From: Streptosporangium oxazolinicum
GTDB lineage: Bacteria > Actinomycetota > Actinomycetes > Streptosporangiales > Streptosporangiaceae
DNA: 64,000 bases
Direction of reading: 5' to 3'
Assembly (NCBI RefSeq): GCF_039537505.1
Contig: NZ_BAABAQ010000005.1
Span: 186,001-250,000 of the forward strand
Shown here: piece after piece, positions 46,591 to 55,177 of the stretch
How positions within the stretch are numbered: position 1 is the stretch's first letter
Layout of the letters: each line of letters starts with the position of its first letter
Made by a program: the position numbers and the translations under genes
Notes under the pieces: model-generated
What the model saw: only the letters and a program-made list of their open reading frames with translations
The model's database searches: none
Told to the model about the DNA's origin: nothing

Positions 46591-47058
46591 GTGCATATAG
46601 GATTTACGGCACCTTCGATGGTAAAAGCCCTCGTACCGGTAACGCTGGCCGCCGTGCTGGCCGCCGGATGCTCCTCGGACGTGGACCCCGCGAACAACGC
46701 CTCGGTGGTGTCGGAGAAGACCCCGGCCGCGGCGCCGACCTCGGAGAGCGTCGAGGCGAACCCGCTGCCGACGAAGATGGCGAACGACCCCGGCGTCCGC
46801 AAGAACATCGCCCAGACCAAGTGCGCGGCCGTACCGGGTGGCTGGGGTGCCGAGGGGACGGCGAAGAACCCCGAGAAGAAGCCCGTCACCTACAAGATCG
46901 TTGTGTACTTCACCACCCCCAAGGCGACGACGCTGGACTACGCCCAGACCCTCGTCGAGGTTCCCCCCGGCAAGACGGTCACCTGGAGCGCGGCGAAGCA
47001 GTTCGCGGCCAAACGGCAGATGCTCTGCCCCATGCCCGGGATCAGCGTCGTGAGCTGA
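46591..47058 (+). CDS. Small secreted lipoprotein of unknown function
   Basis: 155 residues from GTG 46591, chosen because GAGGAAG lies 9 bp upstream; ATG 46618 would give a signal peptide of usual length but has no ribosome site. The lipobox is VLAAGC (Cys27 from the GTG, Cys18 from the ATG). The mature part starts with a Ser/Thr/Pro/Ala-rich tether, then KCAAVPGGWGAEGTAKNPEK, VTYKIVVYFTTPKATTLDYA and VEVPPGKTVTWSAAKQFAAK, ending near a second Cys (MLCPMPG). The beta-strand pattern and two cysteines suggest a small immunoglobulin-like domain with one disulfide on the outer face of the membrane. No family recognised. It follows the giant repeat gene on the same strand and converges with the amylase gene. 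Confidence 0.82.
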   Translation: MHIGFTAPSMVKALVPVTLAAVLAAGCSSDVDPANNASVVSEKTPAAAPTSESVEANPLPTKMANDPGVRKNIAQTKCAAVPGGWGAEGTAKNPEKKPVTYKIVVYFTTPKATTLDYAQTLVEVPPGKTVTWSAAKQFAAKRQMLCPMPGISVVS

Positions 47059-47068
47059 GAACCCAGGG

Positions 47069-47099
47069 GCCCGGCGCCGGTCGGGGACCGGCGCCGGGC
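47069..47099. terminator. Bidirectional terminator between lipoprotein and amylase genes
   Basis: Perfect 14-bp stem GCCCGGCGCCGGTC / GACCGGCGCCGGGC with a GGG loop, 10 bp from one stop codon and 5 bp from the other, so it can serve both convergent genes. Confidence 0.85.
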
Positions 47100-47104
47100 G
47101 GAGG

Positions 47105-48814
47105 TCAGCGCCAGGAGTCGGTACGGGTGGCGGTGCCGCCGGAGGGGGTGGTGAAGGAGCGGTTGAGATCGCTCTCCCAGGTCACCGAGCCGTCGGGGTT
47201 CTTCTTGATGTACTTGTACTGGACCGCCGTGCCGGACGGCAGGTTCACCGTGGCCCTCCAGACCGGGTACGCGGCCGACGACAGGGCGACGGCGTTCGCC
47301 GGGTTCCAGGAGCCCAGCTGGGCGACGTTGCCGACGACGAAGACGTTCTGCCCCCAGTTCGTGGTCACGGTCGCGTTGAACGTGGTGGCGACCTGGCCCG
47401 GGTTGCCGGGGCCGGTGGCGCCGGTGTGGAGGGCGACCGCGCCCCGCGCGGGGACGGTCACCGAGGCCGAGCCGCCCGCGCCGACGGTCACCGAGCCGCC
47501 GCCCGCGACGTTGGCGTAGGTCCCGGCGGGCAGGCCGGTGGCGAAGGTGCGGGTGACACTCCCGCCCTCGTTGTTGATCGCGACCCAGCCCTTCGCGCCC
47601 CGGCTGAAGGCGATCACGTTGTTGCCGTTGTCGTACCAGTTGCCGACCGCGGTGCCCTGGACGGCGCGGTTGAAGCCGACCATGCCGTTCATCTGGCGGT
47701 GGAAGCAGGTCCACTGGCCGTTGCCGCAGTTGGCGTCGGTGGCGAAGCCGCCGCCCGCCGACGGCGGGCCCGCCTCGCTATTGCTCCAGGTGAACCCGGA
47801 GTAGACCCTCGGCGTGCCGTACGGCCAGGCGAGCATGAAGACGTTGGCCAGCCGGTAGGCGTCGCCGTACTTGTAGTTCAGGGTCGAGCCGTTGCGCTCG
47901 GTGTCGTGGTTGTCGATGAACACCACGGCCTTGTCGCTGGGCACCGACAGGCCCCAGCTCTGCCCGAAGGACCGCAGGTTCCCGATCTGGCCGCCGTTGA
48001 ACTGCTCCTTGAGTTTGCGCCCGTACACGAACTCGTGCACGTCGCCGATCCCGGTGTACTGGCTCGGGCTGATCGCCTCGCCGTCGCCCTGGATGACCTC
48101 CTGGTGGATGTACGGCGAGCCGGTGAGCTTACCTTTGATCGCGGCCAGGTCGCCGGGGTTGATGTGCTTGGCGGCGTCGATACGGAAGCCGTCCACGCCG
48201 AGGGAGGTGAGCCTGTTGAGGTAGCCCGCGATCTGGTTGCGGACGTACTCGGAGCCGGTGTTGAGGTCGGACAGGCCGACCAGCTCGCAGTTCTGCACCC
48301 GCCAGCCGTCGTTGACGTAGTCGGAGCCGTTGATCCCGCAGGTGGGGGAGTGGAAGTCGGCGGCGGAGTAGAGGCCGGGGTAGTTGTACTTGCCGAAGCT
48401 GTAGCCGCCGTAGCTGGTGGCGCCCTGGCCGGTCATGTGGTTGATGACGGCGTCGGTGTGGACCTTGAGCCCGGCGGAGTGGCAGGCGTTCACCATGTTC
48501 CTGAACGCGTTCTCGTCGCCGAACTTGCTGGTGAGGGTGTAGCGGGCGGGCTGGTAGATGTCCCACCAGACCGAGCCGCCCCGGGACATCGAGTCACTCG
48601 GCGGGGAGACCTGCACGGCGGCGTACCCGGCCGGGCCGAGGACGTCGGCGCACTCCCTGGCGACGGAGTTCCAGTTCCAGTTCCACAGCTTCACGATCGG
48701 GCCGGGGGTGGGCGGCGCGGCCTGGGCCGGGGCGCTCAGCGCGCCGGGTACCAGCACGGCGGCGCCCACCAGGGCGCTCAACGCCGTGGCGACGACGAGT
48801 CGGTAGGGTTTCAC
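47105..48814 (-). CDS. Secreted alpha-amylase (GH13) with C-terminal CBM20 starch-binding domain
   Basis: 569 residues from GTG 48814 (GGAGG 7 bp upstream; an in-frame upstream ATG lacks a site). Signal peptide about 1-32 (ALSAPAQA-AP). The catalytic barrel starts with IVKLWNWNWNSVARECADVL and has the GH13 regions DAVINHMTG, DGFRIDAAKHI (nucleophile Asp near 212), HQEVIQGDGE (acid/base Glu near 237) and FIDNHDTERNG (Asp near 303). The C-terminal 95 residues are a CBM20: TTNWGQNVFVVGNVAQLGSW, WRATVNLPSGTAVQYKYIKK and VTWESDLNRSF. It hydrolyses internal alpha-1,4 bonds of starch outside the cell. It follows the amylopullulanase gene on the same strand but is separated from it by a hairpin, so it probably has its own promoter. 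Confidence 0.96.
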   Translation of the reverse strand: MKPYRLVVATALSALVGAAVLVPGALSAPAQAAPPTPGPIVKLWNWNWNSVARECADVLGPAGYAAVQVSPPSDSMSRGGSVWWDIYQPARYTLTSKFGDENAFRNMVNACHSAGLKVHTDAVINHMTGQGATSYGGYSFGKYNYPGLYSAADFHSPTCGINGSDYVNDGWRVQNCELVGLSDLNTGSEYVRNQIAGYLNRLTSLGVDGFRIDAAKHINPGDLAAIKGKLTGSPYIHQEVIQGDGEAISPSQYTGIGDVHEFVYGRKLKEQFNGGQIGNLRSFGQSWGLSVPSDKAVVFIDNHDTERNGSTLNYKYGDAYRLANVFMLAWPYGTPRVYSGFTWSNSEAGPPSAGGGFATDANCGNGQWTCFHRQMNGMVGFNRAVQGTAVGNWYDNGNNVIAFSRGAKGWVAINNEGGSVTRTFATGLPAGTYANVAGGGSVTVGAGGSASVTVPARGAVALHTGATGPGNPGQVATTFNATVTTNWGQNVFVVGNVAQLGSWNPANAVALSSAAYPVWRATVNLPSGTAVQYKYIKKNPDGSVTWESDLNRSFTTPSGGTATRTDSWR

Positions 48815-48850
48815 GAGGGGGCCTCCAGGATCGATGGACGGGTTCCCTGG

Positions 48851-48880
48851 CCGGGCCGGGTGCTGCAACACCCGGCCCGG
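48851..48880 (-). terminator. Hairpin between amylopullulanase and amylase genes
   Basis: Perfect 12-bp stem CCGGGCCGGGTG / CACCCGGCCCGG, loop CTGCAA, 46 bp past the amylopullulanase stop. Confidence 0.75.
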
Positions 48881-48925
48881 CGGCTTTTACGGGTCTGTGC
48901 TGGTCTGCGCGGTCTCGGGGAGTCG

Positions 48926-51900
48926 TCAGGGCTGGACGAAGACGGCGACCGTGCGGGCCGGGACCGTCAGCGTGCCCGTGGCGGGGTCGAACGTCGACCG
49001 CTTCACGACGGCGTCGTCGCCGGACGTCTGGACGGGGTGCAGCGTCACCCGGGTGCCCTTCAGCGCGGCGACGGTCTGCGGCCGGGCCTCGGGGGTCGCG
49101 TTGAAGACGACGGTGACCGACTTCCAGCGCGGGTCGATCCCGGTCGCGTCCAGGTGCATGGTCACGACACCCGGGGTCTCCGAGGCGCCACTGACCGGGA
49201 AGGTGAGGCGCTTCTGCACCTCGGCGAGGGTGGCGAGGCCGAAGACCGGTGAGGAGGAGCGGATCCTCAGCAGCTCCCCGTACCGGGCGCGGGCCGCGCC
49301 GATCGCCGCGCAGTCCGGCTTCAGCGCCGGGTCGCCGAGCAGCGGCCTGGCGTACTGCCACTTGTCCTCGTTGTCGGCCTTCGGGGGGAGCCCGGCGCCG
49401 AAGCCGTTGCCCGCCGAGCAGTCCCACAGCAGCCGGTTGAACCAGTCGCCCGAGTCGTAGGAGTTGCGGTCGAGCGACTTGGAACGGAGCCGCTCGCTGC
49501 CCGCGTGCATGAACGAGGTGCCCTGCCCGAGGACGGCCGTGGCCAGCGAGAGCGACTGCATGCGCACCCGGTCGGCCATCGCGGTCGCCGGTGGCAGCTT
49601 GTACGCCAGCGCGTCGAACAGCGTCTCGTTGTCGTGGGCGTCCACGTAGGTGACGACCTCGTCCGGCGAGGCGGTGTATCCGGCGGGGGAGCCGTTGTAG
49701 CTCACCTCCGAGCCCTTGACCGTCCTGCCGTCGGAGGCGGTGAAGGTGTAGTCGCGGAGGTTTCCGGCGAGCCCGACCTTGATCAGGTCCTGGTAGTTCA
49801 GCAGCCGGGCCCGCCGCTGCCCCTCGTCGCCGTTGGCCGGTGAGCCGTTGGGCGCCCCGGCCAGCCCCGAGCCGAAGCCCTGCACGCGGGGGTCGGCGTC
49901 GAACGGGCCGCCGCCGCGCACCGCGTCGCGCAGCCGGTCGCTGAAGGTGCCGATCCCGGTGCCCGCCAGGTTGGCCTGGCCGGCCTGCTCGAAGCGGGCG
50001 CCGTCGGCCACCTCGCCGAAGTTCCAGCCCTCCCCGTACAGGATGATCGACTTTCCGTCGACGCCGTCGCGGGCGACGGTGAGCTTGTCCAGGGCCGCGC
50101 GGACCGCGACCATGTTCGCCTTCGGGTGGTGGCCCATCAGGTCGAACCTGAAGCCGTCCACCTTGTACTCGCGGGCCCAGGTCACGATGGAGTCGACGAC
50201 GAGTTTGCCCATCATGGCGTGCTCGGGCGCGGTGTTGGCGCAGCAGGTGGAGGTGGCCACCGTGCCGTCGTCGAGCAGCCGGTGGTAGTAGCCGGGCACG
50301 AGGCGGTCGAGCACCGAGGTGGGGTCCTGGCCGGAGGCGTGGGTGTGGTTGTAGACCACGTCCATCACCACCCGCAGCCCGGCCCCGTTCAGCCCGCCGA
50401 CCATGCCCCGGAACTCCCTGATCCGCGACGACCCATCGGGCTCGGCGGCGTAGGAGCCCTCGGGCACGGTGTAGTGCAGCGGGTCGTAGCCCCAGTTGAA
50501 GGAGTCCTTGGCCGCCGTCTTCGCGACGCAGGCTTGCTGCTCCTCGGAGTCGGGGGGCATCGCGGCCAGGTCGCAGGCGGGCTCGGTCCGGTCGGACCGC
50601 TTCTCCGGGACGGTCGCCATGTCGAAGACGGGCAGCAGGTGCACGTGGGTGAGCCCGTCCTTGGCCAGCCCGCGCAGCTCCCGCATCCCCGCCGAGTCGC
50701 CGGTGAACGCCGCGTACGTGCCGCGTTCGGCCGCCGGGACGGTCGTGTCGGAGGCGGAGAAGTCACGCACGTGCAGCTCGTAGATCGACGCCTTCCGCTG
50801 CGGGACGGCCTTCGGCTTGGCCAGGGAGGACCAGCCGTCGGGTCGCAGGGCCCGGTCGGACAGGTCGGCGAGCTGGCTGCGGCCCGAGCCCGCCGACAGC
50901 GACAGGCTGTAGGGGTCGGTCACCTCGTTGACGACGACCTTCCCTTCGGCGGGCGCGTAGACGGTCACCAGGAAGGTGTAGTAGCGGTCCTTCCAGTCGC
51001 GCTGTCCCCGCAGCGACCAGACGCCGGTGTCGTCGTCGCGGCGCATGGGGTGGACGGTGCGGGTCCCGCCGGAGGAGCTCCGGTAGAGCGCGAGCTCGAC
51101 CGTGACCGCGGTCGGCGCCCAGACCGAGAGCCTGGGCGTGCCGCCGCTCCACGAGGGGCCGAGCTCGGCGGTCGCCGCCTTGGCGTACAGGTCGTCGAGC
51201 ACGCCGGGCAGCTGTGTGCCGGTCGCGGCGAGCAGCGCGCCCGAGGCGTCACGCTCGACGGCCACGACCTGGCCTCGGGTGGCCTCGCGGACCAGGTCGG
51301 CGTCACGTGGGTCGACGGTGAACGCGGTGTGCCCGGCCAGGTGCGGCCATTTCGCCTTCTGCGCCTCGGTCAGCGTGCCGGGCGCGAGACGGATCAGCCT
51401 GAGGTCGCCGGTGAGGTCCCCCTTGTCGTAGGCGATGCCGCCCTTGGCGGAGAAGGCGAGGGAGTAGCGGTTCGAGGCGACGGCGTCGATCTTCCAGGCG
51501 ACGGTGGCGCGGTCGATCCAGTGCGCCGACGACTTCGACAGGTCGGCGTCGGCGCCGCGCGCCGAGGGCTGGGGCAGCAGGTTGCCCTCGGTGGCCGCGA
51601 CCCGCCACACCTCGTGGCCGGTCGCGGTCAGGTCCAGCGACTGGTTGTCCGGCAGGTCCTTGGTGTCGCCCTTGTGGATGATGTAGTTCACGGTCTTCGC
51701 CCCCTCGGTCAGGGGGACGCGGAAGTGCACGCCGAACCCGTCCTCACCCGCGGGCTGGAGCGGCGCGCCCCACTCGGTGGGATCGGCCACGTCGCCCCAC
51801 AGGTGCAGTCCCCAGCCGTCGTAGTTCCCGTCCGGCCGGTGGTAATGCAGGATCGCGACGTTCTCGGCCGCCGCCCGGCTCGGGTGGACCTTCGCCACAC

Positions 51901-54811
51901 CCGAGGCGACGTAGGCGTCCGGCTGCGACGCCGGGGTGAACGACTGGTCGGGCCCGGGGTCCTTGGTGTCGCCCCTGTGCACGATGAAGTTCGCCGGAAG
52001 GGAGGCGTCCTTCAGCGGCACCCTCCAGAACGCGCCGTAGGAGTCGACGCCGTCCGGCGGGCGCGGCGCGGCCCACTCGGTGGGCACCCCGTCGGCGAGC
52101 CCGTCGCCCCACAGGTGCAGCCCCCAGCCGTCGTAGGCCTTGTCGGGACGGCTGTAGTGGACGGTCGCGTACCCCTGGGCCGCCGCGCGGGACGGGTACG
52201 TCTCCGGTTTCCCCTTCGCCAGCCAGACCTCGCCGTTCCTGGCGGGGTTCACGATCCGGTCGCCGCCGTCCTTCTCGTCGCCCCTGTGGGCGATGATCCC
52301 GACGCTGGTGGCTCCCGGCTTGAGTTTGATCCAGGCGAAGCGGCCGTAGGAGTCCTCGCCGGTCAGCGGGAGCGGGTTCGCCCACTCGGTCGGGTTCTCC
52401 ACGTCGCCCCAGACGTGCAGGCCCCAGCCGTCGTAGTCGGCGGGATTCTCCCGCTGGTAGTGCACGACCAGCCAGTCGCGCTTGACCGTTCCGGGCTCCT
52501 CGGGGGCGGGCTCGGCGCCGACGGTCGCCTGCGCGACCGCCGAGGCGAACCGGCCCGCGGAGTCCTTCACCACGGCCTTGTACGAGACCTTCGTGCCTGC
52601 CGCGATGCCGCGCAGGTCGTGGAAGACCCGGAAGGTACGGCTTGAAGGGGCGTCGTCGGTGCCGATCGCCTTCCAGGCGCCGTCACCCACCTTGGCGGCG
52701 AAGGTGACCTGGTCGAAGCCGGTGCCGGGCACGGTCGCGACGACCGGGATCCGGCCGTCCTCGGCGGTGCCCCTGATCTCGGTCCCGGGCAGCGCGATCG
52801 AGACGGCCGGGGCGGCGGCCGGGGCCTTGAGCTTGGCGGGCGCCCGGTAGACCACCGCCGACAGGGCGGGGACGGTGAGCGCGAGCTTCGTGTCCGTACC
52901 GGTGGTGAGCGTGGCGGCGCCCTCGCCGTACACCCTGGTGAAGGCCGCGCCCGCCGAGAAGGTGGGCACGCTCGCGGTCGCGGGCTGTTCCGCGTTGTTG
53001 ACCGCGACCAGATACTCGACCTGCCGGGAGGCGTCGATCCTGGAGAAGGCGTAGACGCCGCCGGAGACCAGCCGCTCGATCTGGGCGCCGTCGGCGAGGG
53101 CCGGGTGGGCGTCGCGCAGCGCGGCCAGGGCGGAGATGCCCCGGTAGAGGGGGTGGGAGGGGACGAAGTTGTCCTTCGCGTGGGTGGAGTCGGTGCCGAT
53201 CAGGTCGTCACTCAGGTAGCTCTCGGTTCTGGAGGCGAACATGGACGCGCGGGCGTCCTGGTCGCCGCCCTTGCCGGTGAAGCCCTGCTCGTCGCCGTAG
53301 TAGACGACGGGCTGGCCCCGGGTGAGATACATCAGCTCGTGGGCGAGCAGGTCCCTGCGCAGCAGCTCGGAGTCGGGGGCGCCGGGGTTGTCCTGGGCGA
53401 CGAACCGGCCGATGCGGCCCATGTCGTGGTTGCCGAGGAAGGTCGGCAGCGACGACGCGTTGCCGTCGGCGTCGGTGTGGTAGTCGTCGCCCGCGTACAG
53501 CCGGGCGAGCCGGGAGGCGTCCGCCGTGCCGCCGGCGAAGGAGCGGGCGGCCTCCTGGAAGGGGAAGTCCAGGGTGGCGTTCATGCCGCCCCGGGTGGAG
53601 TAGCGGCTGGTGAAGGCGGGTTCGCCGGAGTAGACCTCGCCGAACATGAAGAACCGCTTGTTGCCCTGCTGGGCCGCGTAGCCGCGCAGCGCCGGGGAGA
53701 ACCTCTCCCAGAACTCCATGTTCACGTGCTTGGCGGTGTCGATGCGGAAGCCGTCGAGGCCGGTGTCGCGCACCCACGTCCGGTAGATGTCGGTCATGCC
53801 CTTGACGACCTCGGGGCGTTCGGTCCACAGGTCGTCGAGGCCGAAGAAGTCGCCGTACTCGTCGTTCTCGCCGCCGCTGAAGGTGGAGTCGCCCCGGTTG
53901 TGGTACATCGTCGGGTCGTTCAGCCAGGCCGGGGTCTTGGCGTTCCTCGGCGCGACCGGCGTGTACGGGAACGAGCCGGTGTCCACCTTCGGGAAGGTTT
54001 CCCTGCCCGCGTGGTCGCGGTCGTCGAACGGCACGCCGCTCGTGTCGACGTAGGGGTAGGCGCCCTTGGAACGGTACGAGTACGTCTTCTCCGCGTAGTC
54101 GACCACGTCGGCCGTGTGGTTGGTGATGATGTCGAAGAAGACCTTCATCCCGCGCCTGTGGGCCTCGCGCACCAGCTCCTTCATCTGGGCGTTGGTTCCC
54201 AGGTGCGGGTCGATCCTGGTGAAGTCGGTGATCCAGTAGCCGTGGTACCCGGCCGAGGTGTTCGCGCCGGTGCCCTGCACGGGACGGTTCACGAACGCCG
54301 GGGTGATCCAGATCGCGGTGCTGCCCAGGTTCTTGACGTAGTCGAGTTTGCCGAGCAGGCCCTTGAGGTCGCCGCCCTGGTAGAAGCCCTTGTGCGCCGG
54401 GTCGAAGCCGGTGGCGAGCCGGTCGCCGGACAGGCCGCCCCGGTCGTTGCCGGTGTCGCCGTTGGCGAACCGGTCGGTCATCGCGAAGTAGAAGCGCTCG
54501 CGGCTCAGGTCGGCGCGGAGCGCGTCGCGGGCGAGGTCCCTGTCGGCGGGTTCGGCGGCGCGGCTGAGCGCGGACACCACGGGGCCGGTGTCGTACGCGC
54601 TCACGGTGCTGGACGCGTTCACGAGGCCGATATCGGACGCGCCGGAGGGCGTCGTGGAGGCCGGTACGAACGTCGTGGAGATCGGCACGGAGGTGGACGC
54701 GGCGGCGGGGAGCGGGGTGGCGGCGAGGGGTGTGGTGACCAGGGCTACCGCGAGCGCGGCACCCGTCAGAAGGGTCGTTCTCGCGCGCCGTGGGGGGAGC
54801 GGCCAGACCAC
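48926..54811 (-). CDS. Secreted amylopullulanase: GH13 amylase, three CBM41/PUD-like domains, GH13 pullulanase in one chain
   Basis: 1961 residues from GTG 54811 (GTGGAGG upstream, signal peptide TTLLTGAALAVALVTTPLAA right after). The first GH13 domain (about 80-600) has FYFAMTDRFANGD, FFDIITNHTADV, DGFRIDTAKHV (near 355), FMFGEVYSG (near 390) and FLGNHDMGR (near 461). A linker beta domain follows. Three repeats with YDGWGLHVWGDVENPTEW-type cores lie near 794, 892 and 996; these are pullulanase-associated (CBM41-like) starch-binding domains. A CBM48-like module has LSVWAPTAVTVELALY. The pullulanase GH13 domain has MDVVYNHTHASG, DGFRFDLMGHH (near 1554), LYGEGWNFG (near 1593) and VDAHDNETLFDAL (near 1725). 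One protein would cut alpha-1,4 and alpha-1,6 links of starch or pullulan. Divergent from the maltodextrin transporter operon. Confidence 0.95.
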   Translation of the reverse strand: MVWPLPPRRARTTLLTGAALAVALVTTPLAATPLPAAASTSVPISTTFVPASTTPSGASDIGLVNASSTVSAYDTGPVVSALSRAAEPADRDLARDALRADLSRERFYFAMTDRFANGDTGNDRGGLSGDRLATGFDPAHKGFYQGGDLKGLLGKLDYVKNLGSTAIWITPAFVNRPVQGTGANTSAGYHGYWITDFTRIDPHLGTNAQMKELVREAHRRGMKVFFDIITNHTADVVDYAEKTYSYRSKGAYPYVDTSGVPFDDRDHAGRETFPKVDTGSFPYTPVAPRNAKTPAWLNDPTMYHNRGDSTFSGGENDEYGDFFGLDDLWTERPEVVKGMTDIYRTWVRDTGLDGFRIDTAKHVNMEFWERFSPALRGYAAQQGNKRFFMFGEVYSGEPAFTSRYSTRGGMNATLDFPFQEAARSFAGGTADASRLARLYAGDDYHTDADGNASSLPTFLGNHDMGRIGRFVAQDNPGAPDSELLRRDLLAHELMYLTRGQPVVYYGDEQGFTGKGGDQDARASMFASRTESYLSDDLIGTDSTHAKDNFVPSHPLYRGISALAALRDAHPALADGAQIERLVSGGVYAFSRIDASRQVEYLVAVNNAEQPATASVPTFSAGAAFTRVYGEGAATLTTGTDTKLALTVPALSAVVYRAPAKLKAPAAAPAVSIALPGTEIRGTAEDGRIPVVATVPGTGFDQVTFAAKVGDGAWKAIGTDDAPSSRTFRVFHDLRGIAAGTKVSYKAVVKDSAGRFASAVAQATVGAEPAPEEPGTVKRDWLVVHYQRENPADYDGWGLHVWGDVENPTEWANPLPLTGEDSYGRFAWIKLKPGATSVGIIAHRGDEKDGGDRIVNPARNGEVWLAKGKPETYPSRAAAQGYATVHYSRPDKAYDGWGLHLWGDGLADGVPTEWAAPRPPDGVDSYGAFWRVPLKDASLPANFIVHRGDTKDPGPDQSFTPASQPDAYVASGVAKVHPSRAAAENVAILHYHRPDGNYDGWGLHLWGDVADPTEWGAPLQPAGEDGFGVHFRVPLTEGAKTVNYIIHKGDTKDLPDNQSLDLTATGHEVWRVAATEGNLLPQPSARGADADLSKSSAHWIDRATVAWKIDAVASNRYSLAFSAKGGIAYDKGDLTGDLRLIRLAPGTLTEAQKAKWPHLAGHTAFTVDPRDADLVREATRGQVVAVERDASGALLAATGTQLPGVLDDLYAKAATAELGPSWSGGTPRLSVWAPTAVTVELALYRSSSGGTRTVHPMRRDDDTGVWSLRGQRDWKDRYYTFLVTVYAPAEGKVVVNEVTDPYSLSLSAGSGRSQLADLSDRALRPDGWSSLAKPKAVPQRKASIYELHVRDFSASDTTVPAAERGTYAAFTGDSAGMRELRGLAKDGLTHVHLLPVFDMATVPEKRSDRTEPACDLAAMPPDSEEQQACVAKTAAKDSFNWGYDPLHYTVPEGSYAAEPDGSSRIREFRGMVGGLNGAGLRVVMDVVYNHTHASGQDPTSVLDRLVPGYYHRLLDDGTVATSTCCANTAPEHAMMGKLVVDSIVTWAREYKVDGFRFDLMGHHPKANMVAVRAALDKLTVARDGVDGKSIILYGEGWNFGEVADGARFEQAGQANLAGTGIGTFSDRLRDAVRGGGPFDADPRVQGFGSGLAGAPNGSPANGDEGQRRARLLNYQDLIKVGLAGNLRDYTFTASDGRTVKGSEVSYNGSPAGYTASPDEVVTYVDAHDNETLFDALAYKLPPATAMADRVRMQSLSLATAVLGQGTSFMHAGSERLRSKSLDRNSYDSGDWFNRLLWDCSAGNGFGAGLPPKADNEDKWQYARPLLGDPALKPDCAAIGAARARYGELLRIRSSSPVFGLATLAEVQKRLTFPVSGASETPGVVTMHLDATGIDPRWKSVTVVFNATPEARPQTVAALKGTRVTLHPVQTSGDDAVVKRSTFDPATGTLTVPARTVAVFVQP

Positions 54812-54884
54812 GGGGGGCCTCCACGGGAGTTGTTTCGGGGGTATTGCCCGGAAGTTACTCACTAGGGATGGTCTGTGCAATCCC

Positions 54885-54893
54885 TTGCGGCAA
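54885..54893. promoter_or_regulatory. TTGCGGCAA element upstream of the amylopullulanase gene
   Basis: Near-palindrome (only the centre is asymmetric) within TGTGCAATCCCTTGCGGCAA, 74 bp before the amylopullulanase start. It resembles LacI-family half-sites (TTGC/GCAA) and may bind the regulator encoded at 60001. Confidence 0.4.
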
Positions 54894-54979
54894 TTTTCTG
54901 AATCCCGGTCATTCGGGGGCGTCCGGAAGGGGCCCAATCGAGAGTCCAAAACGTACAAAAAGTGATTTATGGCTATTGA

Positions 54980-54997
54980 AGCGGCGATATCGCCGCT
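54980..54997. promoter_or_regulatory. 18-bp perfect palindrome in the divergent promoter region
   Basis: AGCGGCGATATCGCCGCT lies in the middle of the 366-bp region between the amylopullulanase and transporter genes. Either an operator or a small hairpin. Confidence 0.45.
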
Positions 54998-55054
54998 CGC
55001 GGCTTAGGGGAAGGATCGGGTGAGTCCTTAGGTTTGGAGGGCTTTGTAACGACT

Positions 55055-55070
55055 TTGCAGACTCTTGCAG
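55055..55070. promoter_or_regulatory. TTGCAG direct repeats upstream of the maltodextrin-binding protein gene
   Basis: TTGCAG occurs at 55055 and 55065, one helical turn apart, as TTGCAGACTCTTGCAG. Similar CTTGCAG-type elements are, from memory, typical of MalR/Reg1-controlled amylase and malE promoters in Streptomyces. Confidence 0.5.
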
Positions 55071-55177
55071 AAACTTCTTCCAAAGGAGTTCGCGTCGGCG
55101 TAACGTCCGGCGTACTCCAGACCCGGCCGGACGGCGCTTCGGTCCCGGCCGCCCCCCTTGAACACGAGGAGAAGAAC

